From contig NZ_VWWP01000009.1 of assembly GCF_011752975.1 (NCBI RefSeq), positions 104,882 through 168,881 of the forward strand: a stretch of DNA of 64,000 nt, read 5' to 3'. This DNA comes from Chryseobacterium sp. Tr-659 (GTDB lineage Bacteria > Bacteroidota > Bacteroidia > Flavobacteriales > Weeksellaceae). How positions within the stretch are numbered: the first letter of the stretch is position 1; every line of letters begins with the position of its first letter. The notes beneath the pieces were generated by a model that was not told where the DNA came from, did not search any database, and worked only from the letters and a program-made list of their open reading frames with translations. The position numbers were made by a program, and so were the translations under genes. This document shows positions 34,193 through 43,044 of the stretch, in pieces.

Positions 34193-34714
34193 ATGATGAA
34201 ATATTTTTGGGGTACACTTGTTGCGGTTTTTGCGCTTTTAAGCTGTAAAAGTGATGATGATTCTTTGCAGAGAATTGATCAGATTCTTAATATTTATATG
34301 AAAAATTCGGCTGGCCAGGATCTTCTGAACAGTAAGAAAACAGGGTTTTATACCAGTTTTTCAGTGAATGATATGTTAGGAAGTAAAGATATTTCTCCGG
34401 TAAGTATTCCGTTAAAAGTGACAACAGATTCATTGTATTATATGGAGTATATTGCAGGAGCACAAAGAAAAAGACTGGATTCTATAAGCCCCGACAATCC
34501 GGGTACAGGAACTTCTTACGTTTCCCGAATGCTGATTACCTTTACAAAAACAACCAATAATGTGTCTGTAACTACTTTGGATACACTGGAAATTCAGTAT
34601 CGAAACACGCCTACGGTATTTCAGGTTTCAAAAGTCATTTATGACGGAAAGGAAGCGTTTTCCAAAGAAGCTGATGCTCCGAATTCAATAAATGTGGTAA
34701 CTATCACAAAATAA
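34193..34714 (+). CDS. Lipoprotein of unknown function, likely surface-exposed
   Basis: A 173-residue protein with a lipoprotein signal (VAVFALLSC) followed directly by KSDDDS, close to the acidic export signal that Bacteroidetes use to move lipoproteins to the cell surface. The mature part is mostly beta (GFYTSFSVNDMLG, SIPLKVTTDSLYYMEYIAG, MLITFTKTTNNVSVTT). No family is recognised. Either of two adjacent ATGs (34193, 34196) could be used; a TACCTTTG box ending 5 bases upstream favours a leaderless start. Confidence 0.75.
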   Translation: MMKYFWGTLVAVFALLSCKSDDDSLQRIDQILNIYMKNSAGQDLLNSKKTGFYTSFSVNDMLGSKDISPVSIPLKVTTDSLYYMEYIAGAQRKRLDSISPDNPGTGTSYVSRMLITFTKTTNNVSVTTLDTLEIQYRNTPTVFQVSKVIYDGKEAFSKEADAPNSINVVTITK

Positions 34715-34717
34715 TTT

Positions 34718-34752
34718 TAAATTTGTACAATTGTTAGCTGATTATAAGCTAA
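34718..34752 (+). promoter_or_regulatory. Predicted serS promoter and leader hairpin
   Basis: TAAATTTG (34718-34725) is an exact -7 match. The leader then holds TTAGCT/AGCTAA (34734-34752), a 6-bp hairpin, and two ACATCTAA copies before the ATG. A T-box would not be expected in this phylum, and none is seen. Confidence 0.45.
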
Positions 34753-34779
34753 ACATCTAATATTTAACATCTAAATAAA

Positions 34780-36048
34780 ATGTTACAAGTCAATTTTTTG
34801 CGCGACAATAAAGAACGCGTTTTAGAAGGTCTTAAGAAAAGACAATTCAAAAATCTTGAGTTGGTAGACGAGGCTATTGCTACTGACGACGAAAGAAAAA
34901 GAATCCAGTTTGAACTAGATTCCCAGCTTTCCGAAATCAACAAAATTTCGAAAGAAATCGGACTTTTGATGAAAGAAGGTAAAAAAGAAGAAGCGGAATC
35001 AGCAAAATCTAAAACAGCACAATACAAAGAGTCGAGCTCAGAATTGAAATCCCAGTTAGAAGTAAAAGAAAACGACTTACTGAATATTCTGTATCAGCTT
35101 CCAAACATTCCTAATGAATTGGTAAAAAGCGGTGCTTCTGCGGATGATAACGAAATTATTTTCCAGTCTCATACTGTGGAAGGACTTGGTGAAGGAGCTA
35201 TTCCTCACTGGGAACTGGCAAAGAAATACAACCTGATTGATTTTGAATTAGGAGTAAAAATTGCCGGAGCTGGTTTCCCTGTTTATTTAGGAAAAGGAGC
35301 GAGATTACAGAGAGCTTTGGTTCAGTATTTCTTAGATAAGAATGTAGAAAAAGGGTATACAGAAGTAAATTCGCCTCACGTTGTAAATGAAGCATCAGGT
35401 TTTGGAACCGGACAGCTGCCGGATAAAGAAGGACAGATGTATTACATCAACGAAGATAAATTATATCTTATTCCTACAGCAGAAGTTCCTGTAACAAACC
35501 TTTACCGTGACGTATTGCTGGATGAAAAAGATCTTCCAATCAAGAATACAGCTTTCTCTCAGTGCTACAGGAGAGAAGCAGGAAGCTACGGAGCACATGT
35601 AAGAGGATTGAACCGTCTTCACCAGTTTGAAAAAGTAGAAATCGTAAGAATTGAAAAACCTGAAAATTCTTATGCTGTTCTGGAAGAAATGGTAGAACAT
35701 ATCAAAGAAATTCTTACAGATCTTGAACTTCCGTTCAGAGTATTAAGACTTTGTGGTGGAGATACAGGTTTTGCATCTGCAATGACCTATGATTTTGAGG
35801 TTTGGAGCGCCGCTCAGGAAATGTGGCTTGAAGTAAGCTCTGTGTCTAACTTTGAAACATTCCAGGCTAACCGATTGAAATGCCGATATAAATCAGATGG
35901 TAAATCTCAGCTGGTTCACACCTTAAACGGCTCAGCAATGGCACTTCCAAGAATTATGGCTGCATTGCTTGAAAACAACCAGACGGCAGAAGGTATTAAA
36001 CTTCCAAAGAAAATTGCAGAATATGCAAGATTCGAAGTAATCAACTAA
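34780..36048 (+). CDS. serS: Seryl-tRNA synthetase
   Basis: A 422-residue class II aminoacyl-tRNA synthetase that charges tRNA-Ser. The N-terminal long coiled coil (residues about 30-100; KRIQFELDSQLSEINKISKEI...) clamps the tRNA long arm. The catalytic core shows TAEVPVTNLYRD, motif 2 FSQCYRREAGSYG...GLNRLHQFEKVE, the serine-binding DFEVWSAAQEMWLEV and motif 3 HTLNGSAMALPRIMAALLEN. The length is normal. It ends at a strong bidirectional terminator shared with the cbb3 locus coming from the other side. Confidence 0.98.
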   Translation: MLQVNFLRDNKERVLEGLKKRQFKNLELVDEAIATDDERKRIQFELDSQLSEINKISKEIGLLMKEGKKEEAESAKSKTAQYKESSSELKSQLEVKENDLLNILYQLPNIPNELVKSGASADDNEIIFQSHTVEGLGEGAIPHWELAKKYNLIDFELGVKIAGAGFPVYLGKGARLQRALVQYFLDKNVEKGYTEVNSPHVVNEASGFGTGQLPDKEGQMYYINEDKLYLIPTAEVPVTNLYRDVLLDEKDLPIKNTAFSQCYRREAGSYGAHVRGLNRLHQFEKVEIVRIEKPENSYAVLEEMVEHIKEILTDLELPFRVLRLCGGDTGFASAMTYDFEVWSAAQEMWLEVSSVSNFETFQANRLKCRYKSDGKSQLVHTLNGSAMALPRIMAALLENNQTAEGIKLPKKIAEYARFEVIN

Positions 36049-36067
36049 TCAATTTGACTATCAATAA

Positions 36068-36097
36068 AAAGCCCACCGGAATATTTCGGTGGGCTTT
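36068..36097. terminator. Bidirectional terminator between serS and the cbb3 locus
   Basis: A perfect 11-bp GC-rich stem (AAAGCCCACCG with CGGTGGGCTTT) and 8-nt loop, with T-rich sequence on both 3' sides. Confidence 0.92.
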
Positions 36098-36103
36098 GTT
36101 ATT

Positions 36104-36841
36104 TTATTCTGTTACAATAGTGATCTTTTTATCAGCATTTTTGAATGTGGGATTTTTGTCATACATCGTTTTCAGATTATATTCTATTCTTACCGAGTAG
36201 TCATCAATCTGTTTCACCCAATCATGTTTTCCAGTAACAGATTTGATCTTATTGTCAAATCTTAATGTAGTTCCTATATTTTTGAAGAACATCATCATCA
36301 TCCCTTCCATTTTTTCAGCTTCTTCTTTTGAACTTTTGGTACGAATAGCTTCTTCAAGATTCTTAAGATTAAAATTTTCCGTGTCGATCGTTAAAATTTT
36401 TCCATCCCAGTTGTTAAAATTATTCTGATCCAGAGGTAGCTTTTTGTCCTTTGTGAAATTTTTTAAAGCCTGGTAATCCTGAGGTGTAAAATGATCAATT
36501 TTAAAAGAAAAGCCAACCGGTTGATGATCTTCCTGAACAGATTTCATGTATATCTTTTTCATGATTCTGATTGTATCCTGATTTTCGGTATTTAATTTTC
36601 CTTCCTTGCTGGCAAGATCATACATATTTGTCCAGGTAGTCGGAAGTTGATTCATTTCCCCAAAGCTCTTTTCTTTTAACGAATCCGGAGTCATTGCCAT
36701 CATTTCTGCCATAAATTCCTTTGTATTGATATCGGTAAGGGAAGTAGAAGCGGCATCTTTATGATAAACAATTTCAGAATTGATACTGCAGGATTGCAAT
36801 GCAAAAATACTTATCAGAAATAAGGCAAAAATATTTTTCAT
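36104..36841 (-). CDS. Lipoprotein of unknown function at the end of the cbb3 locus
   Basis: A 245-residue protein with a lipoprotein signal (FALFLISIFALQSC) followed by SINSEI. The mature part has a helical segment with MMAMTPDSLKEKSFGEM, a KIDHFTPQDYQALKNF segment and a Met-rich stretch (EKMEGMMMMFFKNIG). I recognise no family. It starts 19 bp after the SafE-like gene and is followed by the terminator, so it is probably the last gene of the cbb3 assembly transcript. A role in heme or copper delivery would be a guess; the Met clusters are suggestive only. Confidence 0.72.
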   Translation of the reverse strand: MKNIFALFLISIFALQSCSINSEIVYHKDAASTSLTDINTKEFMAEMMAMTPDSLKEKSFGEMNQLPTTWTNMYDLASKEGKLNTENQDTIRIMKKIYMKSVQEDHQPVGFSFKIDHFTPQDYQALKNFTKDKKLPLDQNNFNNWDGKILTIDTENFNLKNLEEAIRTKSSKEEAEKMEGMMMMFFKNIGTTLRFDNKIKSVTGKHDWVKQIDDYSVRIEYNLKTMYDKNPTFKNADKKITIVTE

Positions 36842-36860
36842 TAATAATTACAATTCTAAA

Positions 36861-37586
36861 TTAATGGCAGTTAACATCACCGTTATGATCTCTGGTAATG
36901 GTCATTGCTTCAGCTTTTGGAGAAACATAAGGAATTCCAAGTTCAAGCCCTCTTAAAATAAATAATCCGCCTAAAATAATCATGATTACGGGAACGGCTT
37001 TTAAGATTTTTATCCTGAAAGCCTGATTCATTAGATTTCCGGCCAGAACAACAGCAAACATAAACGGAAGGGTTCCTAAACCAAATAAGGCCATATATAA
37101 AGCTCCCTGCCATATTCCTCCGCCTGCAAGACTTGCTGTAAGGGCCATATAAACCATTCCGCATGGTAAAAAGCCATTAAGAACTCCGGTAGAGAATCTT
37201 GAGCGGTAATCAGCTTTCTGCAGCAGTCTTCCCAGATTTGATTTTACAGAATATAAAAATTTTGATAAAAAGGGAATTTTAGAAGCAAAATCTTTTCCTC
37301 CAAATGAAAATAGAGCCATGATAATAAGAAGCACACCCGCGGTAATTGTGAGGTATTTCTGAAAACCAGCCATTTCAAATCCCTGTCCTATAATTCCCAG
37401 GAGTGCTCCCAGCAGAGAATAGGTAAATATTCTCCCGAACTGATAGGTAAGATTCTGGAGGTAAAAATTGGCAGCCTGTTTTTTGGTTAATCCCATCGAT
37501 AGAGCAATAGGTCCGCACATTCCGATACAGTGAAAGCCGGAAGCAAAGCCTAAAGCAATAGCCGATACAACAAGTCCTATTTCCAT
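36861..37586 (-). CDS. SafE/TauE-like (DsbD_2-type) membrane protein of the cbb3 assembly operon
   Basis: A 241-residue protein with about six membrane helices. The opening GFASGFHCIGMCGPIALSMG carries the HCxGMCGP motif typical of the PF13386 branch, often annotated sulfite exporter TauE/SafE or urease accessory UreH-like and regularly found in cbb3 and copper-handling loci. A second motif is GFLPCGMVYMALTASLAGG. The C-terminus has a His/Cys tail (HNGDVNCH). It overlaps ccoH by 10 bp. The likely role is copper or cytochrome maturation for the oxidase; sulfite export is not supported by context. Confidence 0.85.
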   Translation of the reverse strand: MEIGLVVSAIALGFASGFHCIGMCGPIALSMGLTKKQAANFYLQNLTYQFGRIFTYSLLGALLGIIGQGFEMAGFQKYLTITAGVLLIIMALFSFGGKDFASKIPFLSKFLYSVKSNLGRLLQKADYRSRFSTGVLNGFLPCGMVYMALTASLAGGGIWQGALYMALFGLGTLPFMFAVVLAGNLMNQAFRIKILKAVPVIMIILGGLFILRGLELGIPYVSPKAEAMTITRDHNGDVNCH

Positions 37587-38029
37587 ATCACGTCATAATC
37601 CATTCTATAGTCTGTTTTATCTTTTGTCCAGTTCAGTCTTAATGTGTAGTTTCCTGTTTTTAATACTTGTGCAGGAATTATAAAAGACTGTCCGGCATCA
37701 AGCTGTACAGATTTTTTGATGTCTAAATTCTGGTCGTCGGTTCTGTTTAAAACAAATTTTACCGTAGTATTAGAATTATTATATTCTTTTGGAAAAGTGA
37801 TTTTAATTCCTTTGATATCCTGGCTGTATGCAGGTTTTTCCTGTAGTTCATCAGCCCTTTTTTTGGCGTCAATTACATCCTGGTACTGTAATTCTTCTTC
37901 ATAATAATTATCCGTTACCATTTCAGAGTTCTTCTGCCCGTTCGGGAAAAGAAATAGCATAGATAAAATAAAAACTATGAATGCAAATAATGCAATTACA
38001 ACACCGTGTCCCCAACTAAAGTTCTTCAT
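37577..38029 (-). CDS. ccoH: FixH/CcoH family cbb3 assembly protein
   Basis: A 150-residue protein with one N-terminal membrane helix (HGVVIALFAFIVFILSMLFLF) and a periplasmic beta domain: YYEEELQYQDVIDAKKRADEL followed by IKGIKITFP and YTLRLNWTKDKTDY. The NYYEEELQYQ motif and layout fit FixH (PF05751), needed for cbb3 oxidase stability. The ATG at 38029 is used because the longer frame from 38071 adds a polar segment lacking support. It is linked to ccoG (71 bp away) and the SafE-like gene (overlap). Confidence 0.88.
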   Translation of the reverse strand: MKNFSWGHGVVIALFAFIVFILSMLFLFPNGQKNSEMVTDNYYEEELQYQDVIDAKKRADELQEKPAYSQDIKGIKITFPKEYNNSNTTVKFVLNRTDDQNLDIKKSVQLDAGQSFIIPAQVLKTGNYTLRLNWTKDKTDYRMDYDVIWK

Positions 38030-38100
38030 TTCTTCCGGATTTTTTATTTTTATATTGATCAGAACCATCACAAAAGGGGTTCTGAATCACTGTTTTTTAA

Positions 38101-39555
38101 TTAAAATTGTAGTTTAAATGGTCCCTCAAAATAGGTCTGATAAGAATCTACCAGTTTACCCTTCATATCATAAACCCCGATGGTAATGTTTTGTTTGGAA
38201 AGTTTCATTTCATCTTCAGGGAAACTGATATTGATTGTACCCTTGGAAATTTTATCTCTGTCTACCTGGATTTTACTTGATGCACTGTACGTGATCTCGC
38301 CATGTGCAGGATCAATAACCTTAATGGTAACGATTTTCTTTTCGTTGGTTTTATTGAGGAAAGTATAATTATAAGTATTGGTAATTTTCCCATCTCTTAC
38401 AAAGAATGTGCTGCCAGCAGGCTTAATGAATTTAGCTTCCATTTCCCCACGGCTGTATAGAAGATATCCTAAGAATCCTACCAAAAGAAATAAGAATACA
38501 GCGAAGCCTTTCATTCTTCCTGTAAACTTGAATTGTGTCTGTTTTTCAATTTCGTTTTCAGAAGCATATCGGATAAGGCCTTTTGGAAGACCTACTTTTT
38601 CCATGACTTCATCACAAGCATCAATACAGGCGGTACAGTTGATACATTCTAATTGTTGTCCGTCTCTGATATCAATTCCTGTTGGGCATACCACAACACA
38701 CTGGTGGCAGTCGATACAATCTCCTTTACCAGCAGCAGTTCTGTCTTCACCTTTTCTCCATTTTGATCTGCTCTCTCCTCTTTTGAAATCATAGAAGACG
38801 TTGATGGTATCTTTGTCAATCAATACTCCCTGAAGTCTTCCGTAAGGGCAAACCAACGTACAAACCTGTTCTCTGAACCATGCAAATACAAAGTAAAATG
38901 CAGCAGTAAGAAGAATCATTACGATAAAATTGGTTGGGTGGGTAAATGGCCCTTCACCAATGATCTTAAATACCTGTTCATAACCTACGATATACATAAA
39001 CATGAAATGGGTAATGATCAGTGAAATGATAATATAAATAGTCCACTTCAAGCTTCTTTTCCAGATTTTCTCACTGTTCCACTCCTGTCTGTCCAGCTTC
39101 ATCTGCTTATTTCGGTCTCCTTCAATCAGATACTCGATTTTACGGAAGATAGATTCCATAAAAATTGTCTGAGGGCAAATCCACCCGCAGAAAATTCTTC
39201 CGAATGCAATCGTAAAAACAATAATAAAGATTAAAGATGCGATAGCACCTAAAGTCAGGATAAAAAAGTCCTGTGGATAGAATGGCTGTCCGAAGATAAA
39301 AAATTCTCTGTCTATAACATTGAACAGCAATAACGGGTTACCGTTGATCTTTATGAAAGGTAAAGCAAAATAAATAATAAGTAAGAGATAGCTTACAATG
39401 TTTCTATAGTTGGTATATTTCCCTTTAGGTTTTCTTGGAAATACCCATCTTCTTTTTCCGGATTGCTCCATTGTCCCTATAGAATCTCTGTAAGTCTCAG
39501 GGTCCAGAACTTGTCCCTGTCCGCCGCGTACTTCTATTTCTTCTATGTCTGACAT
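38101..39555 (-). CDS. ccoG: cbb3 oxidase accessory protein CcoG (ferredoxin-type)
   Basis: A 484-residue membrane protein with about five helices and two ferredoxin motifs in a cytoplasmic loop, CIDCHQCVVVCPTGID and CINCTACIDACDEVM, plus the CxxxxCxxP motif CGWICPQTIFMESIF and CTLVCPYGRLQG. A C-terminal immunoglobulin-like domain (about 370-484) ends the protein. CcoG is a Cu2+ reductase that supplies copper for the CuB centre. It is separated from ccoP by 95 bp that hold a terminator-like hairpin. Confidence 0.95.
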   Translation of the reverse strand: MSDIEEIEVRGGQGQVLDPETYRDSIGTMEQSGKRRWVFPRKPKGKYTNYRNIVSYLLLIIYFALPFIKINGNPLLLFNVIDREFFIFGQPFYPQDFFILTLGAIASLIFIIVFTIAFGRIFCGWICPQTIFMESIFRKIEYLIEGDRNKQMKLDRQEWNSEKIWKRSLKWTIYIIISLIITHFMFMYIVGYEQVFKIIGEGPFTHPTNFIVMILLTAAFYFVFAWFREQVCTLVCPYGRLQGVLIDKDTINVFYDFKRGESRSKWRKGEDRTAAGKGDCIDCHQCVVVCPTGIDIRDGQQLECINCTACIDACDEVMEKVGLPKGLIRYASENEIEKQTQFKFTGRMKGFAVFLFLLVGFLGYLLYSRGEMEAKFIKPAGSTFFVRDGKITNTYNYTFLNKTNEKKIVTIKVIDPAHGEITYSASSKIQVDRDKISKGTINISFPEDEMKLSKQNITIGVYDMKGKLVDSYQTYFEGPFKLQF

Positions 39556-39579
39556 ATATAATAGGTTTTAAAAAAGAAA

Positions 39580-39624
39580 AAACATAATTCGTTACTATTT
39601 TTAATCTAATAACAAATTATGTTT
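39580..39624 (-). terminator. Terminator-like hairpin between ccoP and ccoG
   Basis: On the minus strand AAACATAATTtGTTA pairs with TAACgAATTATGTTT (one mismatch) around a 15-nt loop, followed by TTTCTTTTTT. It sits inside the cco cluster, so it could end most transcripts after the oxidase subunits and lower expression of the assembly genes. Confidence 0.65.
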
Positions 39625-39650
39625 CTTCATATATTTTCTAATTTTCTAAA

Positions 39651-40532
39651 TTATTCTTTTTCCCAATGCGCTTCAGTTCCTTGAGGAGCTGCTCCTCCCT
39701 GAGCCGGAGTCACTGGTGGTTGTTCCTGATTGATGTGATATACGTATGCTGCAATCTTTTCAATCTCTGCCCCTGAAACCTCTCCGTTTTTACCGAAAGC
39801 TCTCATCGCAGGGTTAGTAGGAGAACCATTCCAGTCCATATGGAAAACGTTTTTAAATAATGTTTTCTCTGGCTGGTTGATCCAGTAGTTATCAGTAAGG
39901 TTTGGTCCGATACCTCCACTACCGTCTTCCTTGTGACAAGATGCACAGTTTGTTTTGAATAATTCTTTACCTTCTGCAATGTTATCAGCTGAATATTTAG
40001 CTGTTTCAATTGTTACAGGAGGCTGGCCTGCCTCATATTCTTTGATGCTTGCCATTTGCTCTTTATATTCTTTTTCATATTCGCTTAACGGGTGAGCGAA
40101 GTCTGTAAATGAATACGCTGCGATATATACAATACAAAAAGCGGTCCCAAAATAGAATAAACCTACCCACCATTTTGGTAACTGGTTATCCAACTCCATA
40201 ATTCCATCGAAACCATGATCGATAAGGATATCTTTTTCTTCAGAAGCAGACTGCTTTTTGAAAGCACTCTGATATAATCTTTTGAAGTATGGTACTTTTT
40301 TTTCAGCCAAATAAGCCGCTTTTTCTTCAGGAGATAATTTTTTGAATTTGTTGTTTTCAATCAGGTCTCCGATAGCTCCATGAATGTAGGCTAAGATACC
40401 AGCGATTACAACAGTTCCCCAGAAGTAAGGCGAAGCCAGGAACGCGTAGCTCTGTACAAATAAATAATAAAAAACTATTAAAAGTCCGATTATTATTAAG
40501 ATGTTTATAACAACAGGTGTTCTTTGTTTCAT
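39651..40532 (-). CDS. ccoP: cbb3 oxidase subunit III, CcoP/FixP (single heme c)
   Basis: A 293-residue protein. It opens with two hydrophobic helices, then a cytoplasmic linker (KKLSPEEKAAYLAEKKVPYF), a third helix (WWVGLFYFGTAFCIVYIAAY) and one cytochrome c domain with CASCHKEDGSGGIGPNLTDNYW and the distal Met in NPAMRAFGKN. Only one CxxCH is present, whereas proteobacterial FixP has two. The first residues resemble a CcoQ-like or linker helix. It passes electrons from donor cytochromes to the fused CcoNO core. The C-terminus is Pro/Gln-rich. Confidence 0.93.
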   Translation of the reverse strand: MKQRTPVVINILIIIGLLIVFYYLFVQSYAFLASPYFWGTVVIAGILAYIHGAIGDLIENNKFKKLSPEEKAAYLAEKKVPYFKRLYQSAFKKQSASEEKDILIDHGFDGIMELDNQLPKWWVGLFYFGTAFCIVYIAAYSFTDFAHPLSEYEKEYKEQMASIKEYEAGQPPVTIETAKYSADNIAEGKELFKTNCASCHKEDGSGGIGPNLTDNYWINQPEKTLFKNVFHMDWNGSPTNPAMRAFGKNGEVSGAEIEKIAAYVYHINQEQPPVTPAQGGAAPQGTEAHWEKE

Positions 40533-40542
40533 AAAAAATAGT

Positions 40543-40743
40543 TTAATTTTTTAAATTAAAGTCATCATCTTCGTCATCCCCTAGCGGTGCTTCTTCTTCC
40601 TCTTTGTAATATTTTTTAGGTCTGCTAAAAACATAAATTACTAAGGCAACGAAGAAGAGCATAAAGAAAATCAGAGCCAGCGTCTGGTAGAAACCAGCAT
40701 TTTCTGTATTGGATAATATATCTTTAAAGTTCTGAGGAATCAT
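40543..40743 (-). CDS. ccoQ: CcoQ-like small cbb3 oxidase subunit
   Basis: A 66-residue protein with one membrane helix (TLALIFFMLFFVALVIYVFSRPKKYY) and an acidic cytoplasmic tail (EEEEAPLGDDEDDD). It sits between ccoNO and ccoP, 18 bp and 10 bp away, the standard CcoQ place. CcoQ members stabilise the complex. The sequence similarity alone would be weak; the call depends on position plus the single-helix, RPKK pattern. Confidence 0.82.
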   Translation of the reverse strand: MIPQNFKDILSNTENAGFYQTLALIFFMLFFVALVIYVFSRPKKYYKEEEEAPLGDDEDDDFNLKN

Positions 40744-40761
40744 ATGAACCTTTAATGTTTT

Positions 40762-43023
40762 TTAGTTATTACTTGCTGTTTTAATTTCAGTTGTTTTGAT
40801 ATCTGTTCCTAATCTCTGAAGATAAGAAATAAGAGCTACAATTTCTTTTTTCTCTAATTCTCCCTGAGGTCTCTTAGCATACGCCTGTTTAAGGTCATTT
40901 GCTTCAGAGAAGATATCTTTTACAATTTTTGCCGATTGGTTATTTGCCCACTTATCTGCGGAATCGATTTGAGCCTTAGTATAAGGTACATCGAATACAT
41001 TCTTCATCAGCTTCATTTTAGCAACCATCTTAGATTTATCCAAGTCAGTAGCAATTAACCAAGGGTAACGAGGCATGATAGAACCTGCAGATGTAGATCT
41101 TGGGTTATACATGTGCTTGTAGTGCCAAGAACTCGGGTTTTTACCACCTTCTCTATGTAAATCCGGTCCAGTTCTTTTAGAACCCCATAGGAATGGTCTG
41201 TCATATACGAATTCTCCGGCTTTAGAGTATTGTCCGTTTTTACCGTTGAATCTTACGATCTCATCTCTGAACGGTCTTACCATCTGAGAGTGACAAGCGT
41301 TACATCCTTCACGGATATAAATGTCTCTACCTTCAAGTTCAAGCGGTGAATAAGGTTTCACTGCAGAAATCGTAGGTACACTTTTCTTAAGAGATAGCGT
41401 AGGAATAATTTCAATTGAACTACCGATAGATATAGTAAAGAAAGATAAAATACCTAATAATACAGGAGTTCTTTCTAACCAAAGGTGAGTGCCTTCTCCT
41501 TCTTTTCTGCTCTTACTAATGTTTGCTAATGCAGGAGCTTCAGCAGGAACTTCTTTCTGGAATGATCCTTTTCTTACCGTAGCAATTACGTTAACGATCA
41601 TTAGGATAGATCCTGAAATATAGAATAAACCTCCTAAGAATCTCATTTTAAAGTAAGGAATGATTGCAGTTACAGTATCCAACCAGTTTTTCCATAATAA
41701 TGTTCCGTCCGGGTTGAATTGTTTCCACATTAATCCTTGTGTAAATCCTGAGATATACATTGGTACTGCATAGAAAATGATTCCTAAAGTACCTAACCAG
41801 AAATGCCAGTTAGCTAATTTTACAGACCATATTTTTGTTCTCCACATAATAGGTACCAGGTAATAGATAACCCCGAATGCCATGAAACCATTCCATCCAA
41901 GAGCTCCTAAGTGTACGTGACCGATAACCCAGTCTGTAAAGTGACCAATTTTGTTGATGTTTTTAGTTGCTAAAAGCGGTCCTTCAAATGTTGCCATACC
42001 ATAACAGGTAACTGCAACTACGAAGAACTTAAGGATAGGATTTTCTCTTACTTTATCCCAAGCTCCTCTCAAAGTAAGAAGACCATTTAACATACCTCCC
42101 CAAGATGGTGCAATAAGCATGATAGAGAAACCTGTTCCTACCGCCTGTGCCCAAGCTGGAAGCGCTGTATACTGAAGGTGGTGAGGACCAGCCCAGATAT
42201 ATACGAAAATTAATGACCAGAAGTGAATAATAGACAGTTTATAAGAGAATACCGGTCTGTCTGCAGCCTTCGGAAGGAAGTAATACATTAAACCTAGAAC
42301 CGGAGTCGTCAATACGAATGCAACCGCATTGTGCCCATACCACCACTGTACAATAGCATCTTTTACCCCTGCATATGCTGAATAAGATTTCCAGCCTGTG
42401 AAAGATAAAGGTACTTCAAGGTTATTGAAGATGTGAAGCATTGCCACCGCAATCCATGTACCAATGTAGAACCAGATGGCTACATAAAGGTGTCTCACTC
42501 TTCTCTTTGAAATAGTCAGGAACATATTGATACCGAAGATGATCCATGAGAATGCGATCAAGATATCGATCGGCCACTCGTGTTCAGCATATTCCTTAGA
42601 AGTGTTAATCCCCATAAAGAATGTAACGAACGTAGCAACGATCATAAACTGCCAAGTCCAGAAATGTAACCAAGACAATGTATCACTGTACATCCTTGTT
42701 TTTAATAATCTTTGTAATGAGTAATAAATACCCGTGTAAACAATGTTACAAACGAATGCAAAGATTACGGTATTGGTGTGCAACATTCTGATTCTACCAA
42801 AACCAAATGCACCATGAGTGTTTATTAAACCTTGAATATTACCGGATGCCAAACTTTTAATGGTTGTGTCATCTGTCCCGAATAAGAACTCAGGTAATTC
42901 AGGGTAGAAAAGCATTAATGCCGCCGTAAGCCCGAACGTGAACCCTATAAGACCAAAAACGATGGTCGCATAAAGGAACGCACGGACAATACTATTGTCA
43001 TAACTAAACTTTTGTGTTTCCAT
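40762..43023 (-). CDS. ccoNO: Fused cbb3-type cytochrome c oxidase subunits I and II (CcoN-CcoO)
   Basis: A 753-residue fusion. Residues about 1-500 are CcoN: heme and CuB His ligands fall in MLHTNTVIFAF, YGHNAVAFVLTTPVLGLMYYF, IWAGPHHLQYTALP and VIGHVHLGALGWNGFM. After a membrane segment, about residues 540-753 form CcoO with one heme c site, GCNACHSQMVRPFRDE, and the Met region in the SIMPRYPWL segment. Such N-O fusions are common in Bacteroidetes. It reduces oxygen at high affinity and pumps protons. The gene is 21 bp after ccoS and 18 bp before ccoQ. Confidence 0.97.
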   Translation of the reverse strand: METQKFSYDNSIVRAFLYATIVFGLIGFTFGLTAALMLFYPELPEFLFGTDDTTIKSLASGNIQGLINTHGAFGFGRIRMLHTNTVIFAFVCNIVYTGIYYSLQRLLKTRMYSDTLSWLHFWTWQFMIVATFVTFFMGINTSKEYAEHEWPIDILIAFSWIIFGINMFLTISKRRVRHLYVAIWFYIGTWIAVAMLHIFNNLEVPLSFTGWKSYSAYAGVKDAIVQWWYGHNAVAFVLTTPVLGLMYYFLPKAADRPVFSYKLSIIHFWSLIFVYIWAGPHHLQYTALPAWAQAVGTGFSIMLIAPSWGGMLNGLLTLRGAWDKVRENPILKFFVVAVTCYGMATFEGPLLATKNINKIGHFTDWVIGHVHLGALGWNGFMAFGVIYYLVPIMWRTKIWSVKLANWHFWLGTLGIIFYAVPMYISGFTQGLMWKQFNPDGTLLWKNWLDTVTAIIPYFKMRFLGGLFYISGSILMIVNVIATVRKGSFQKEVPAEAPALANISKSRKEGEGTHLWLERTPVLLGILSFFTISIGSSIEIIPTLSLKKSVPTISAVKPYSPLELEGRDIYIREGCNACHSQMVRPFRDEIVRFNGKNGQYSKAGEFVYDRPFLWGSKRTGPDLHREGGKNPSSWHYKHMYNPRSTSAGSIMPRYPWLIATDLDKSKMVAKMKLMKNVFDVPYTKAQIDSADKWANNQSAKIVKDIFSEANDLKQAYAKRPQGELEKKEIVALISYLQRLGTDIKTTEIKTASNN

Positions 43024-43044
43024 ATCAACTATTCACTATTTTTC

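Noticed and set aside
34734..34752. Hairpin in the serS leader as a T-box riboswitch
   Set aside because: No T-box consensus, specifier loop or terminator is present, and the leader is only about 55 nt.
38059..38085. Inverted repeat TCAGAACC/GGTTCTGA between ccoG and ccoH as a terminator
   Set aside because: On the coding (minus) strand it is followed by an A-rich stretch instead of T, so it is not a typical terminator.
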